A stretch of 64,000 nt of DNA from a virus: IMG/VR virus record IMGVR_UViG_3300023223_001361, positions 1 through 64,000 of that record. The stretch is one strand, 5' to 3'. The translations under genes were made by a program, and so were the position numbers. Under the pieces are notes generated by a model, which did no database searches, was not told where the DNA came from, and was given only the letters and a program-made list of their open reading frames with translations. This document shows, piece by piece, positions 34,173-42,741 of this stretch (the stretch's first letter is position 1; every line of letters starts with the position of its first letter).

Positions 34173-35678
34173 GTGGATATTATTAAAATATACAAGAAAG
34201 ATGAAGTGTACATGTATATTGCCACTTCGTCATCGATTGACCATGAGTTGCAGGAATTTTTCAAATTCCGTGTTCCAGGGTGTAAGTTTATGCCAAAATA
34301 TAAAAGTGGTCAATGGGATGGATTTATTAGATTATTTAATAAATTCACAAAAGAACTTTACCTTGGCTTGTTTCCCTACGTTATTCGTTTCGCAAAAGAA
34401 AGAGATTATGAGATAGAAGTTGATGATGTTATTCTCGAAAGGGAATATCTCTCTCTTGTGGATGCTGAGAAATTTTATAAGAAATTGAAGCTGCCAGTTG
34501 TAGCAAGAGATTATCAAATAGAAGCTTTATCTAAATCAGTAACCAGTAAGAGAAGATTAATTCTTTCGCCAACTGCTTCTGGAAAATCATTAATCATTTA
34601 TGCACTTGCTCGATATTATAATAAAAAAACTTTATTGATTGTCCCAACTGTATCTCTCGTTTCTCAAATGTATAATGACTTTGATGAATATTCATCTAAA
34701 GATAAGAGTTTCAATGTAGAAAAGAAGTGTCATAAAATCTTTGAAGGTCAGAAGAAAACTTCCGACAAACAAATTTTTATTTCGACTTGGCAATCATTGT
34801 ATCGGCTACCGAAGAAATATTTTCAACAGTTTGATGTTGTGATTGGTGATGAAGCCCATCTAATGACAGCTGATTCCTTGAAAACTATTTTGTCTAATCT
34901 TTCTAATGCAAAATATAGATTTGGCACAACAGGAACAATAGAAGAGAGTAAAACCCACAAGTTAGTTCTAGAGGGGTTATTTGGTAATTTGTACCAAGCC
35001 ACAACTACCAAAGAATTAATGGATAGGAAAGAACTTGCAAACCTAAATATTAAGTGTATAGTTTTGAAATATAGTGAGGAAACTAGAAATCAAAACAAGA
35101 AATTAAAATATCAGGAAGAAATAAAATTCTTAGTGGAGAATAAAAATAGGAATGAGTTTCTTGCAAACCTTGTTGTAAAAATGGAATCAAATTCTTTGAT
35201 TCTTTTTCGACTTATTAATCATGGTAAATTACTAGCTCAATTAATTGAAAAAAAAGTCGATAAAAGAAGAAAGGTATTTTTAGTATATGGTGGAACAGAT
35301 AAGGAAACTAGGGAAGAAGTTCGGAAGATCACTGAAAAAGAAAAAAATGCAATTATTGTTGCTTCAGTTGGTGTCTTTAGTACTGGCGTTAATATTAAAA
35401 ATCTTGTTAACATAATCTTCGCATCTCCGTCTAAGTCTCGCATCAGAACTTTACAATCTATAGGAAGAGGCTTACGAATAGGAAGAAAAGATTATGCTAA
35501 TTTATATGATATAGTTGATGATATGTCTTACAAATCTCGTAAGAATTTTGCCTTGATTCATTTTGTTGAACGGATGAAGATATACAATTCAGAAAAGTTT
35601 CAGTATAAAATCTTCAAATTGCAACTAAGGGAACACTCAAATGGCAATCCGAATACTAAAGCTATTAAACGGAGATAA
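34173..35678 (+). CDS. uvsW: DNA/RNA helicase UvsW
   Basis: 501 residues from a GTG at 34173; the N-terminal part (HELQEFFKFRVPGCKFMPKYKSGQWDGFIRLF) aligns with T4 UvsW. Superfamily 2 motifs: I LSPTASGKS, Ia IVPTVSLVSQM, II GDEAH, III FGTTGT, V SVGVFSTGVNIKNL, VI QSIGRGLRIG. In T4, UvsW unwinds R-loops and branched DNA, ending origin-dependent initiation. RBS is weak; an upstream CTAAATATTT resembles a poor late core, and T4 uvsW is a late gene. Its end overlaps the next gene by 38 bases. Confidence 0.94.
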   Translation: MDIIKIYKKDEVYMYIATSSSIDHELQEFFKFRVPGCKFMPKYKSGQWDGFIRLFNKFTKELYLGLFPYVIRFAKERDYEIEVDDVILEREYLSLVDAEKFYKKLKLPVVARDYQIEALSKSVTSKRRLILSPTASGKSLIIYALARYYNKKTLLIVPTVSLVSQMYNDFDEYSSKDKSFNVEKKCHKIFEGQKKTSDKQIFISTWQSLYRLPKKYFQQFDVVIGDEAHLMTADSLKTILSNLSNAKYRFGTTGTIEESKTHKLVLEGLFGNLYQATTTKELMDRKELANLNIKCIVLKYSEETRNQNKKLKYQEEIKFLVENKNRNEFLANLVVKMESNSLILFRLINHGKLLAQLIEKKVDKRRKVFLVYGGTDKETREEVRKITEKEKNAIIVASVGVFSTGVNIKNLVNIIFASPSKSRIRTLQSIGRGLRIGRKDYANLYDIVDDMSYKSRKNFALIHFVERMKIYNSEKFQYKIFKLQLREHSNGNPNTKAIKRR

Positions 35679-36018
35679 TGTAATTTGTGAGCTTATAGAA
35701 ATCCTCAATGGGGAATATAGAGTAAGAAACGTATTAAGAATAATCGAAAACTATAACAAGAAACAGAAAGCTCATAATATATTCCTTGTTCAATGGTTGC
35801 CATACACACAAGAAGTAATATTCCGGATTCCAAAAAATCATGTGGTGGTCATGGTTACTCCCACAGAAGGTATGCCAGATCATTATTATCGAAGAGTTGA
35901 TGAGGTATTTGGATTCCCTGAAGATGAGATACATCTTACAGAAGAAGATATCCTTTTGCTCCAAGATTTTGAGGATGCTATGGCAGAATTACCCGATGAT
36001 GACGATATTATTCACTAA
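35641..36018 (+). CDS. Sm-like small phage protein
   Basis: 125 residues starting inside the end of uvsW. The N-terminal MAIRILKLLNGDNVICELIE...EYRVRNVLRI pattern resembles an Sm-type beta barrel seen in T4-like marine phages, and it parallels the 115-residue protein at 57047 (LVHTHLGEDIVADVEE). The C-terminus is strongly acidic. Function is unknown; RNA binding is a guess from the fold resemblance. Confidence 0.55.
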   Translation: MAIRILKLLNGDNVICELIEILNGEYRVRNVLRIIENYNKKQKAHNIFLVQWLPYTQEVIFRIPKNHVVVMVTPTEGMPDHYYRRVDEVFGFPEDEIHLTEEDILLLQDFEDAMAELPDDDDIIH

Positions 36019-36040
36019 TCAAAAAATTCGTGTTTTATTC

Positions 36041-36080
36041 TCCTTTAATTCCGGGTACTTATTGGGGGTAAATTAAAGGA
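36041..36080 (+). repeat. Perfect 10-bp inverted repeat with 20-base loop
   Basis: TCCTTTAATT (36041-36050) pairs exactly with AATTAAAGGA (36071-36080). The loop is CCGGGTACTTATTGGGGGTA. It lies 23 bases after the 36018 stop, but no T-tract follows, so it may be an RNA-stabilising or processing structure rather than a terminator. Confidence 0.55.
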
Positions 36081-36202
36081 AAATTGTGTTAAGGTATCCG
36101 AGATAAGGTTAGTTCTATTTTTAGGTGTTTCAATTTAATGGGATGTGTTAAGATCCCAAAAATATTATACTTTTATACCATATATTTCATCTTATATTTT
36201 TC

Positions 36203-36231
36203 TTGACTTAGTTGCGAGATTACAGTATACT
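36203..36231 (+). promoter_or_regulatory. Sigma70-type promoter
   Basis: TTGACT (36203-36208), 17-bp spacer, TATACT (36226-36231), 37 bases before the ATG at 36268. Near-consensus elements in non-coding DNA. Confidence 0.8.
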
Positions 36232-36267
36232 GAAAGTATTATTTTAATATAATCATAAAAAGGTAGT

Positions 36268-36825
36268 ATGTTCCATAAGCAATATAAAGAGTCTTTATGT
36301 CAAGTTGTTTTTGATGAGATGCAAAAGGTTTATCAAAGTTTCGATCAAGGTGTGAATAATATTATTCATCAAATGAAAACTCAGACATTTTGCTTCCAAT
36401 CGGGTATGCCTCAGTATCTTTATGTAGATGGTCAAGAAACACAAATTAAAGAAGTTCTCAAAGAATATTATGATACTGGCGTTGGTCTTGAAGCCACAGT
36501 AGATAAGATTGAAAAGATTTTCTATCCTAAATTAGAGGAAACAATTTCTTGTGGACTTTTAGATATTGCTATCAAAGCTGAAAATAGATTCCAGTCTGGA
36601 TTTATTGATTCATCAAAAACTGATGAGTTGTGTTGTGGAGATCCTAATTCTTGTGGTAAGAAACCTTGTAGCATACTTCTTGAAAGTATAAGCGATGATC
36701 CAGATAGTAATCTTAATGATTGGGTCCCAAACGCTTTCGGCTCAGCTTTAATATATGAAATAATAGAAAACCCGTACAGGACTTATCCTGTAATTTTAAC
36801 TTACCAAAAAAGACTGCTTACCTGA
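36268..36825 (+). CDS. Hypothetical protein expressed from its own promoter
   Basis: 185 residues. Helical first 100 residues (ESLCQVVFDEMQKVYQSFDQGVNNIIHQM), then a cysteine cluster (ELCCGDPNSCGKKPCS, residues 124-139) that could bind metal or form disulphides. No known family. AAAGGTAG serves as RBS. A TACAGGA/TCCTGTA hairpin lies inside the last codons (36775-36792). It is monocistronic between two promoters, next to gene 55. Confidence 0.65.
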   Translation: MFHKQYKESLCQVVFDEMQKVYQSFDQGVNNIIHQMKTQTFCFQSGMPQYLYVDGQETQIKEVLKEYYDTGVGLEATVDKIEKIFYPKLEETISCGLLDIAIKAENRFQSGFIDSSKTDELCCGDPNSCGKKPCSILLESISDDPDSNLNDWVPNAFGSALIYEIIENPYRTYPVILTYQKRLLT

Positions 36826-36856
36826 TGAAATTCCAGAAGATTTTTAAATAAAAAGC

Positions 36857-36885
36857 TTGCATTAAGTTTTATTTTCTGTTATACT
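36857..36885 (+). promoter_or_regulatory. Sigma70-type promoter for gene 55
   Basis: TTGCAT (36857-36862), 17-bp spacer, TATACT (36880-36885), only 10 bases before the gene 55 ATG, implying a very short leader. Confidence 0.75.
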
Positions 36886-36895
36886 TCAAGTATGT

Positions 36896-37441
36896 ATGGA
36901 AAAGAAAATTAAAAAAAATCATTATATAAACAATGAAAAATTTCTCAAAGAAATGGTTTCGTGGTTGGAAGATGTCAAAAAAGCTAAGAGGAAAGGTCAA
37001 CCTAGACCGAAAGTTCCTGATTATATTGGCGAATGTTTGTTAGCTATTGCAACTAATCTATCATACAAACCCAACTTTATTAATTATCAGTATCGAGATG
37101 ATATGGTGATGGATGGAGTAGAAAATTGTCTTCAATATATTACTAATTTTGATCCAGAAAAATCTAGTAATCCTTTTTCATATTTTACACAGATATCTTA
37201 TTGGGCATTTGTAAGGAGAATTGAACGAGAAAAAAAACAACTCTATGTAAAATTGAAATCAATTCAAGATAATATTATTCACGATGAAAAAGTAACAGTC
37301 ACTCAATACGGAAGTGATCACGCAAATTCACAGATGGAGCAGTTTATACAACAGTTTGAAGAAAAGAAAAAAGCTAAGAAGAAAGTCAAAGAAAAGAAAT
37401 CCAAGTCGGCCATAACTGATCTTATCAACAGAGTTGATTGA
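36896..37441 (+). CDS. gp55: Late-transcription sigma factor gp55
   Basis: 181 residues. YRDDMVMDGVENCLQYITNFDPEKSSNPFSYFTQISYWAFVRRIEREKKQ is the sigma region 2-like core shared by T4-like gp55, which directs host RNA polymerase to TATAAATA late promoters together with the sliding clamp. The C-terminus is Lys-rich and ends ITDLINRVD. Own promoter; short 5' leader without a clear strong SD. Gene 33, the co-activator, is not in the window. Confidence 0.95.
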   Translation: MEKKIKKNHYINNEKFLKEMVSWLEDVKKAKRKGQPRPKVPDYIGECLLAIATNLSYKPNFINYQYRDDMVMDGVENCLQYITNFDPEKSSNPFSYFTQISYWAFVRRIEREKKQLYVKLKSIQDNIIHDEKVTVTQYGSDHANSQMEQFIQQFEEKKKAKKKVKEKKSKSAITDLINRVD

Positions 37442-37449
37442 AATAGAAT

Positions 37450-38514
37450 ATGAAAATAGCTGTAATCGCGGATACACATTGCGGTGCTCGTAATGATACA
37501 GAAGTATTTAATGCTCATTTTCTTAAATTTTTTCATGAGCAGTTTTTTCCATATCTAGATGAGCATAATATCAAAACTATTATTCATCTTGGCGATGTAT
37601 TTGATCGTCGTAAATATGTTAATCTAAAAACTTTAAGTAGTTGGAAGAATAATGTGTTTGATGCCCTTGAAGAAAGAGGTATCGAAATGCATATTATTAT
37701 TGGAAACCATGATACTTATTTTAAGTCAACTAATGAAGTGAATTCCCCAACAGAACTTTTATCCGAATATTCCAATATTATAGTTCACACAAAACCAACA
37801 ACTATTCAAATAGATGGTTTGGATATTTGTATTTTGCCATGGATCAATGATGATAACTTAGACGATACAGTAAAAGAAATAGAAACCACCAAAGCTGAAA
37901 TCGCAATGGGTCATCTTGAGATACTAGGTTTTGAACAAGTAAAAGGACATATTAATTATGATAAAGGGTTTGACAGAACTCAGTTTAATAAATTTGATGC
38001 TGTATTCAGTGGCCATTATCATCATCGGTCTAATGGGGGGAATATTTGGTATGTCGGATCTCCTTATGGTTTTGTGTGGTCTGATTGGAATGATAGTAGA
38101 GGCTTTCATATACTTGAAACGAAATCCAGAGAAATGGAATTCATTGAAAATCCGAATGAAATCTTCCACAAAATATATTATAGAGATGGTGCAAAAACTT
38201 ACGAAACCATAAGAGATACAGATTATTCTTATATTAAAGATTGTTATGTAAAAGTTATAGTAGAAGAGAAAACAAATCCTTATTTGTTTGAACAGTTTCT
38301 TGATAAACTTTATCAACAAAATCCTGCCGACTTAAATGTAGTTGATGGATATGATGATTTGGATGATGAAGATCCTGAAGCAATTGATCAAGCTAAAGAT
38401 ACTTTGACTATTCTTCGGGAATATATTCATCAGATAGATGTGAGTGAAGATAAGAATGAATTAATAACTCTTATGCATGAGTTGTATAGTGAAGCTGCCG
38501 ATATAGAGGTGTAA
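37450..38514 (+). CDS. gp47: Recombination nuclease subunit gp47 (Mre11-like)
   Basis: 354 residues. Metallophosphoesterase motifs: ADTHCG (residues 7-12), HLGDVFDRR, IIGNHDTY, MGHLE, and GHYHHRSNG. These match T4 gp47, which with gp46 forms the Mre11/Rad50-type complex that resects ends for recombination-dependent replication. The C-terminal acidic segment probably contacts gp46. The size is close to T4 gp47 (339). Eight bases after gene 55. Confidence 0.96.
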   Translation: MKIAVIADTHCGARNDTEVFNAHFLKFFHEQFFPYLDEHNIKTIIHLGDVFDRRKYVNLKTLSSWKNNVFDALEERGIEMHIIIGNHDTYFKSTNEVNSPTELLSEYSNIIVHTKPTTIQIDGLDICILPWINDDNLDDTVKEIETTKAEIAMGHLEILGFEQVKGHINYDKGFDRTQFNKFDAVFSGHYHHRSNGGNIWYVGSPYGFVWSDWNDSRGFHILETKSREMEFIENPNEIFHKIYYRDGAKTYETIRDTDYSYIKDCYVKVIVEEKTNPYLFEQFLDKLYQQNPADLNVVDGYDDLDDEDPEAIDQAKDTLTILREYIHQIDVSEDKNELITLMHELYSEAADIEV

Positions 38515-38515
38515 T

Positions 38516-38848
38516 GTGGATAATACTATTAGTATACACGTTAAAGAAAAGGAAATTTGTCGAATCGATGAACTTGGAATTTGGTTAACAAAATATTCTT
38601 GGTGTCAAGATCCAAAGACTGTTGCTGACTTCCTGTTTGATGTTTTTGAACGGTGTTGGCATGGAAGCTTTCAAAGTAATCCAATATTAAATCGAACAGT
38701 TGATATGAGAGTTGAAAATAAACTAGTATGTTTAATTAGTAGGGATAATATATGGTTCAATTCTGATTTAGTTATACCAGATTACTTTACCGAAGAAACA
38801 ATACGACTATTACAAAAGAGATGGAGAGAAACTTTATCTAAAAAGTAA
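38516..38848 (+). CDS. Hypothetical protein between genes 47 and 46
   Basis: 110 residues from a GTG at 38516, which is two bases after the gene 47 stop; the ATG at 38514 is in another frame and gives only 24 residues. Mixed alpha/beta with WCQDPKTVADFLFDVFERCW. T4 also has small genes between 47 and 46, but no homology is claimed. Function unknown. Confidence 0.6.
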   Translation: MDNTISIHVKEKEICRIDELGIWLTKYSWCQDPKTVADFLFDVFERCWHGSFQSNPILNRTVDMRVENKLVCLISRDNIWFNSDLVIPDYFTEETIRLLQKRWRETLSKK

Positions 38849-38855
38849 TTATACT

Positions 38856-40568
38856 ATGATTTATTTTGAAAAGATTCGATGGAAGAACTTTCTAGCTACT
38901 GGAAATCACTTCATCGAAATCGAACTTGACAAATCTAAGACCAGTATTCTACTTGGTCCGTCTGGGAGTGGTAAGAGCACGTTGCTCGACGCAATGTGTT
39001 TTGCTTTATTTGGTCGTGCCTTCCGAGCGATAAACAGAGATCAATTAGTCAACTCAGTCAATGAAAAGGATTGCTTAGTTGAAATTGAATTCAAAATTGG
39101 AACCAAAGAATATGTGGTGCGACGTGGCATCAAACCAAATATTTTTGAAATCTATCGTAATGATAGAATGATTGAACAGGATGCAAGCGTTCATGATTAC
39201 CAGATGAAGTTAGAGAAACAGATATTAAAGTTTAATCGTAAGACATTTACCCAAATTGTTGTATTGGGAGCATCAAATTTTACACCATTTATGCAATTGA
39301 AGCCTTCAGATAGAAGAATTATTATTGAGGAACTTCTGGATATTGAAATTTTTTCCGTAATGCATAATCTTTTGAAAGAAAGAATTTCTAAGTTGAAAGA
39401 AGAAACTACAGAAAATGAAATGCAAATTAAGATGCTTGAAAAAGAAATAGAATTGCATGAGCAGTATGTTAAAAGTTTAGCAAGCGACAAGAATTCAAAG
39501 ATCGAAAAAAATGAAGAAGATATAGTCGAGAATACTTTACAGATACAAGCATTGCAGAAAATTATTGATGATTCTAAGGATATATTGGATGGTTTAAAGA
39601 AAGATATCGAGGATCAAAAAGAGGTTGATAAAAATATCCAAAAGTTTTATGATTTAGAAGATCAAATCGAACGTAATATCAAGAAGACTAAAAAAGAAAT
39701 AACTTTCTATGAAGATCATGATGATTGCCCAACATGTAATCAACCAATTAATGAACAGTTTAAGTTAGAGGAAATAGGAAGAAAAGAAAATAAGCTTTCT
39801 GATTTTGCTGCTGGTATTAAACAGATTCAAGATAATATATCAACACTCCAAAAAAGATTATGTGATATTTATTCTACTAAAGGTGTAATAAATGACAAAG
39901 AAAGGGAAAGAACTAGAAATATATCTTCTGTAAATGCTTTAAGAAACTATGTCAAGAAATTGGAAGATGAAAACGAAGAGTTAAAGAAACCAAAGAAATC
40001 AATTTCAGATGAAAAGGATAATATTAGAAGTATGTATGGTGATAAAGTTGAGTGTACAGATAAAGCACAATCTTTTTCATATAAAAAAGCTTTGTATGAT
40101 ACCACCTCAAATCTTCTAAGAGATGGTGGAATTAAGTCTAGGATTATAAAACAATACTTGCCTTTAATTAACAAATATGTTAATAAATATCTTAATTCCA
40201 TGAATTTTTTTGTCAGTTTCCATTTGGATGAAGAGTTTAATGAGAGTATAAAATCTAGAGGAAGAGATATTTTTTCTTATGAAAACTTTTCCGAAGGAGA
40301 AAAACAAAGAATTGATTTAGCTTTACTCTTCACTTGGCGTGCAATAGCACGTATGAAAAACTCAGTAAATACTAATTTGCTTATCATGGATGAAGTATTT
40401 GATAGTTATTTGGATAATGCTGCAACTGAGAATGTTATTGAGTTATTAAACTCAGATTTGTTTCGCAATACTAATATTTTTGTAATTTCACATAAAGATA
40501 CTATTGCTGATAAATTTCATCGATTAATTCGTTTTACTAAAGTTAAAAGTTTTAGCAGGGTAGAATAA
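38856..40568 (+). CDS. gp46: Recombination nuclease subunit gp46 (Rad50-like)
   Basis: 570 residues. Walker A GPSGSGKST (34-42); long coiled-coil arms interrupted by the zinc-hook CPTC (C291, C294); ABC signature FSEGEKQRIDLAL; Walker B LLIMDEVFDSYLD; H-loop VISHKD. This is the T4 gp46 architecture (560 residues) and pairs with gp47 to process DNA ends. It overlaps the next gene (TAATG). Confidence 0.97.
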   Translation: MIYFEKIRWKNFLATGNHFIEIELDKSKTSILLGPSGSGKSTLLDAMCFALFGRAFRAINRDQLVNSVNEKDCLVEIEFKIGTKEYVVRRGIKPNIFEIYRNDRMIEQDASVHDYQMKLEKQILKFNRKTFTQIVVLGASNFTPFMQLKPSDRRIIIEELLDIEIFSVMHNLLKERISKLKEETTENEMQIKMLEKEIELHEQYVKSLASDKNSKIEKNEEDIVENTLQIQALQKIIDDSKDILDGLKKDIEDQKEVDKNIQKFYDLEDQIERNIKKTKKEITFYEDHDDCPTCNQPINEQFKLEEIGRKENKLSDFAAGIKQIQDNISTLQKRLCDIYSTKGVINDKERERTRNISSVNALRNYVKKLEDENEELKKPKKSISDEKDNIRSMYGDKVECTDKAQSFSYKKALYDTTSNLLRDGGIKSRIIKQYLPLINKYVNKYLNSMNFFVSFHLDEEFNESIKSRGRDIFSYENFSEGEKQRIDLALLFTWRAIARMKNSVNTNLLIMDEVFDSYLDNAATENVIELLNSDLFRNTNIFVISHKDTIADKFHRLIRFTKVKSFSRVE

Positions 40569-40765
40569 TGGATTTGCCAATAAAATATACTGTGTTTATC
40601 ACTACCAATAAAATAGGTAGGAGAGCTGTTCATTGGTCAAGTAGCAATCCAAAAGCAAAGGTAACACGTTCAACAATTGCTAAAGATATTCAACAGCTTT
40701 TACCATCGTGGGAAGAAACATGGGGAAAGATATTAAAGATTGAAATAGTTAGGGGTGATTACTAA
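40568..40765 (+). CDS. Small hypothetical protein downstream of gene 46
   Basis: 65 residues, basic, starting and ending in TAATG overlaps with genes 46 and the AAA+/M41 gene. Sequence features: VFITTNKIGRRAVHWSSSNPKAKV, then a helical WEETWGKILKIEIV. No family recognised. It is part of the same translationally coupled series. Confidence 0.55.
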   Translation: MDLPIKYTVFITTNKIGRRAVHWSSSNPKAKVTRSTIAKDIQQLLPSWEETWGKILKIEIVRGDY

Positions 40766-42741
40766 TGGATACAAAAAAGATAGCAGAAATCGAAGCGAAG
40801 CAAGAGCATCTCAAATGGGTCAACAAAAAACTTAAGGAACACTTTGTTGGGATTGACAATATTATAGATGATGTCACAGATAGTCTTGAAGCTTGGTATG
40901 TCATGCCAGAACTTCAGATGCGACCTACTGTTATTTGTTTGTGGGGTATGACTGGTGTCGGCAAAACTGATCTAGTAAATCGTTTGGTAAAACTTCTTGG
41001 TTGGGATGATTCCTTTTTAAAGATTGAACTAGGGGATAGGACAAATTATTTCAAATCTATTCTTTCTCAGTTGAAAGATCAGAGTAATATTATGAATGGT
41101 ACTTCTGGTATTCTTTTATTTGATGAGATACAAAAATTTAGAACTGTTGATGAAGACAGAAAAGAAAAACCTGATGCCGGCTATAGTGATTTTTGGGAAA
41201 TGCTTTCTGATGGTCATATCGACCAACGTCATATTATTAAGGATATTATTGATACCCTTTCAGCAAAGATACGTCAACAGGAAAAAAAGAAAGCTGAAAA
41301 AGCTTTAGGGGAAAACAAAGAAACAAGAAAGAAAGGAATAAATCAGAGTCTTCGAGAGATAATTGGCGGTGGTGATGATGAAGAAGATGTTGAGGAGGAT
41401 GTTGATGTGAAAATATATAGTTACGATGCTGAAAAAATAATTTATTATCTTGGTTTAGATAAGATGCATAGTTCTGATATTACTGGCATTGGTGAAAAAG
41501 AATTGGTAGAATTTTGCAAAAAATTATTGAATAGCTCAAACAAACACTTCTTCGATATGTCAAAGACATTAGTATTTATTTCGGGAAATTTGGATGAAGC
41601 ATACTCATTTGCAAAAACTGTTCAGGATGCTGATACACATGCAGATATTTATCATGAGCTTTCAAAAAAGATTAGTTTTCTTGATATTAAGGAAGCATTA
41701 TTGCAAAGATTTCGTGCTGAGCAGATAGCAAGATTTGGGAATTTTCATTTAGTATATCCTTCTTTATCCAGTAAATCTTATAAGGAGATCATTAAAAGAA
41801 GATTAAAAACAGTTTCGAATAACGTTTTGGATAAACATAATATCGATGTTCAATATGATGATAGTATATACAAATATATTTATGATAATGGTGTTTTTCC
41901 CACACAAGGTACACGCCCTGTGTTTTCTACGATACAAATGGTTGTAGAGAATAATCTTCCAAAGATTTTATTAAATTGTTTCAAAACTTCTATTCTTAAT
42001 GTAAAACTATTTTCCGAAGATGGGAAAATTGTTGCAAAGTATGGTGATAAGACTTTACATATTCCTTATGTTGGTCAAATTGATTCAATTCGGAAGAAGA
42101 AAACACTAGATCAACTTGCGATGGTTAGTGTGCATGAAGCTGGTCATGCTCTTGCAATAGGTAAACTCTTTGGTGTTGCACCATCACAGATTAGCGCACG
42201 AGCCTCTAAGTCTGATGTTGATGGATTTGTTTTCATGCCTTATATTAAAATGTCAAAGGGCAATATATTGAAAAAGATTATATGTGCTTTAGCTGGTCGA
42301 GTAGCAGAAGAATTTTATTTTAAAGATGAAATGATATCTCCTGGTGCTGCTGAAGATATTGCACACGCAACAGAGATGGCTTGTCTCATGATGAACGATT
42401 GGGCAATGACAGAATGTAAAGATGGTATTCCTTATAGAACTGGTACAAGAAATTTTAATGAAAGAGGTAATTATATCCCAACACAGGATGAAATGTATTC
42501 CGATTCAACATTTATTATAAGAGAATCATATAAAAAAGCACAACAAATTATTGAAGAGCATTCGGAGTTGTTGAAAGATTTGGTTGAAATATTGATTCGA
42601 GATACTACTATTAGTCCTGAAAATTTTGTTATATTATGTGATGCTAATGGTATGGATAACATTCGAGTTATGAAAGATGGTGAAGAAATCTCTGACAGTT
42701 ATTCGGATGCCTTAAAAGTGAAGCATGATCGCAAAAACTAA
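40765..42741 (+). CDS. AAA+ ATPase fused to an FtsH-type (M41) zinc metallopeptidase
   Basis: 658 residues. The N-terminal half is a Clp/HslU-like AAA+ module: HFVGIDNIIDDV, Walker A GMTGVGKT (61-68), Walker B ILLFDEI (116-122), a charged insert (QREKKKAEKALGE type, near 175-215) and a sensor region FGNFHLVYP/TQGTRPVFS. The C-terminal half has HEAGH (457-461) and SPGAAEDIAHATEMA (residues 525-539), where D531 is the expected third zinc ligand, as in FtsH/M41 peptidases. No transmembrane segment is present, unlike FtsH. The protein probably unfolds and degrades particular proteins in the cytoplasm. Overlaps the DruA-like gene by 17 bases. The ATPase is not of the FtsH subtype, so the fusion is unusual. 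Confidence 0.8.
   Translation: MDTKKIAEIEAKQEHLKWVNKKLKEHFVGIDNIIDDVTDSLEAWYVMPELQMRPTVICLWGMTGVGKTDLVNRLVKLLGWDDSFLKIELGDRTNYFKSILSQLKDQSNIMNGTSGILLFDEIQKFRTVDEDRKEKPDAGYSDFWEMLSDGHIDQRHIIKDIIDTLSAKIRQQEKKKAEKALGENKETRKKGINQSLREIIGGGDDEEDVEEDVDVKIYSYDAEKIIYYLGLDKMHSSDITGIGEKELVEFCKKLLNSSNKHFFDMSKTLVFISGNLDEAYSFAKTVQDADTHADIYHELSKKISFLDIKEALLQRFRAEQIARFGNFHLVYPSLSSKSYKEIIKRRLKTVSNNVLDKHNIDVQYDDSIYKYIYDNGVFPTQGTRPVFSTIQMVVENNLPKILLNCFKTSILNVKLFSEDGKIVAKYGDKTLHIPYVGQIDSIRKKKTLDQLAMVSVHEAGHALAIGKLFGVAPSQISARASKSDVDGFVFMPYIKMSKGNILKKIICALAGRVAEEFYFKDEMISPGAAEDIAHATEMACLMMNDWAMTECKDGIPYRTGTRNFNERGNYIPTQDEMYSDSTFIIRESYKKAQQIIEEHSELLKDLVEILIRDTTISPENFVILCDANGMDNIRVMKDGEEISDSYSDALKVKHDRKN

Larger units (their letters stand above)
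36019..36267 (+). other. Intergenic region downstream of uvsW operon
   Basis: 249 A+T-rich bases with no plausible gene. It contains the inverted repeat at 36041-36080 and the sigma70-type promoter at 36203-36231 (separate entries). A GATCCC/GGGATG-type short dyad occurs near 36140-36155 but is weak. Confidence 0.6.

Noticed and set aside
35840-36076. Frame overlapping the Sm-like gene and intergenic region
   Set aside because: Out-of-frame shadow with no RBS or recognised motif.
36775-36792. TACAGGA/TCCTGTA hairpin as a terminator
   Set aside because: It lies inside the coding end of the 36268 gene and lacks a T-run, although it could still slow polymerase.
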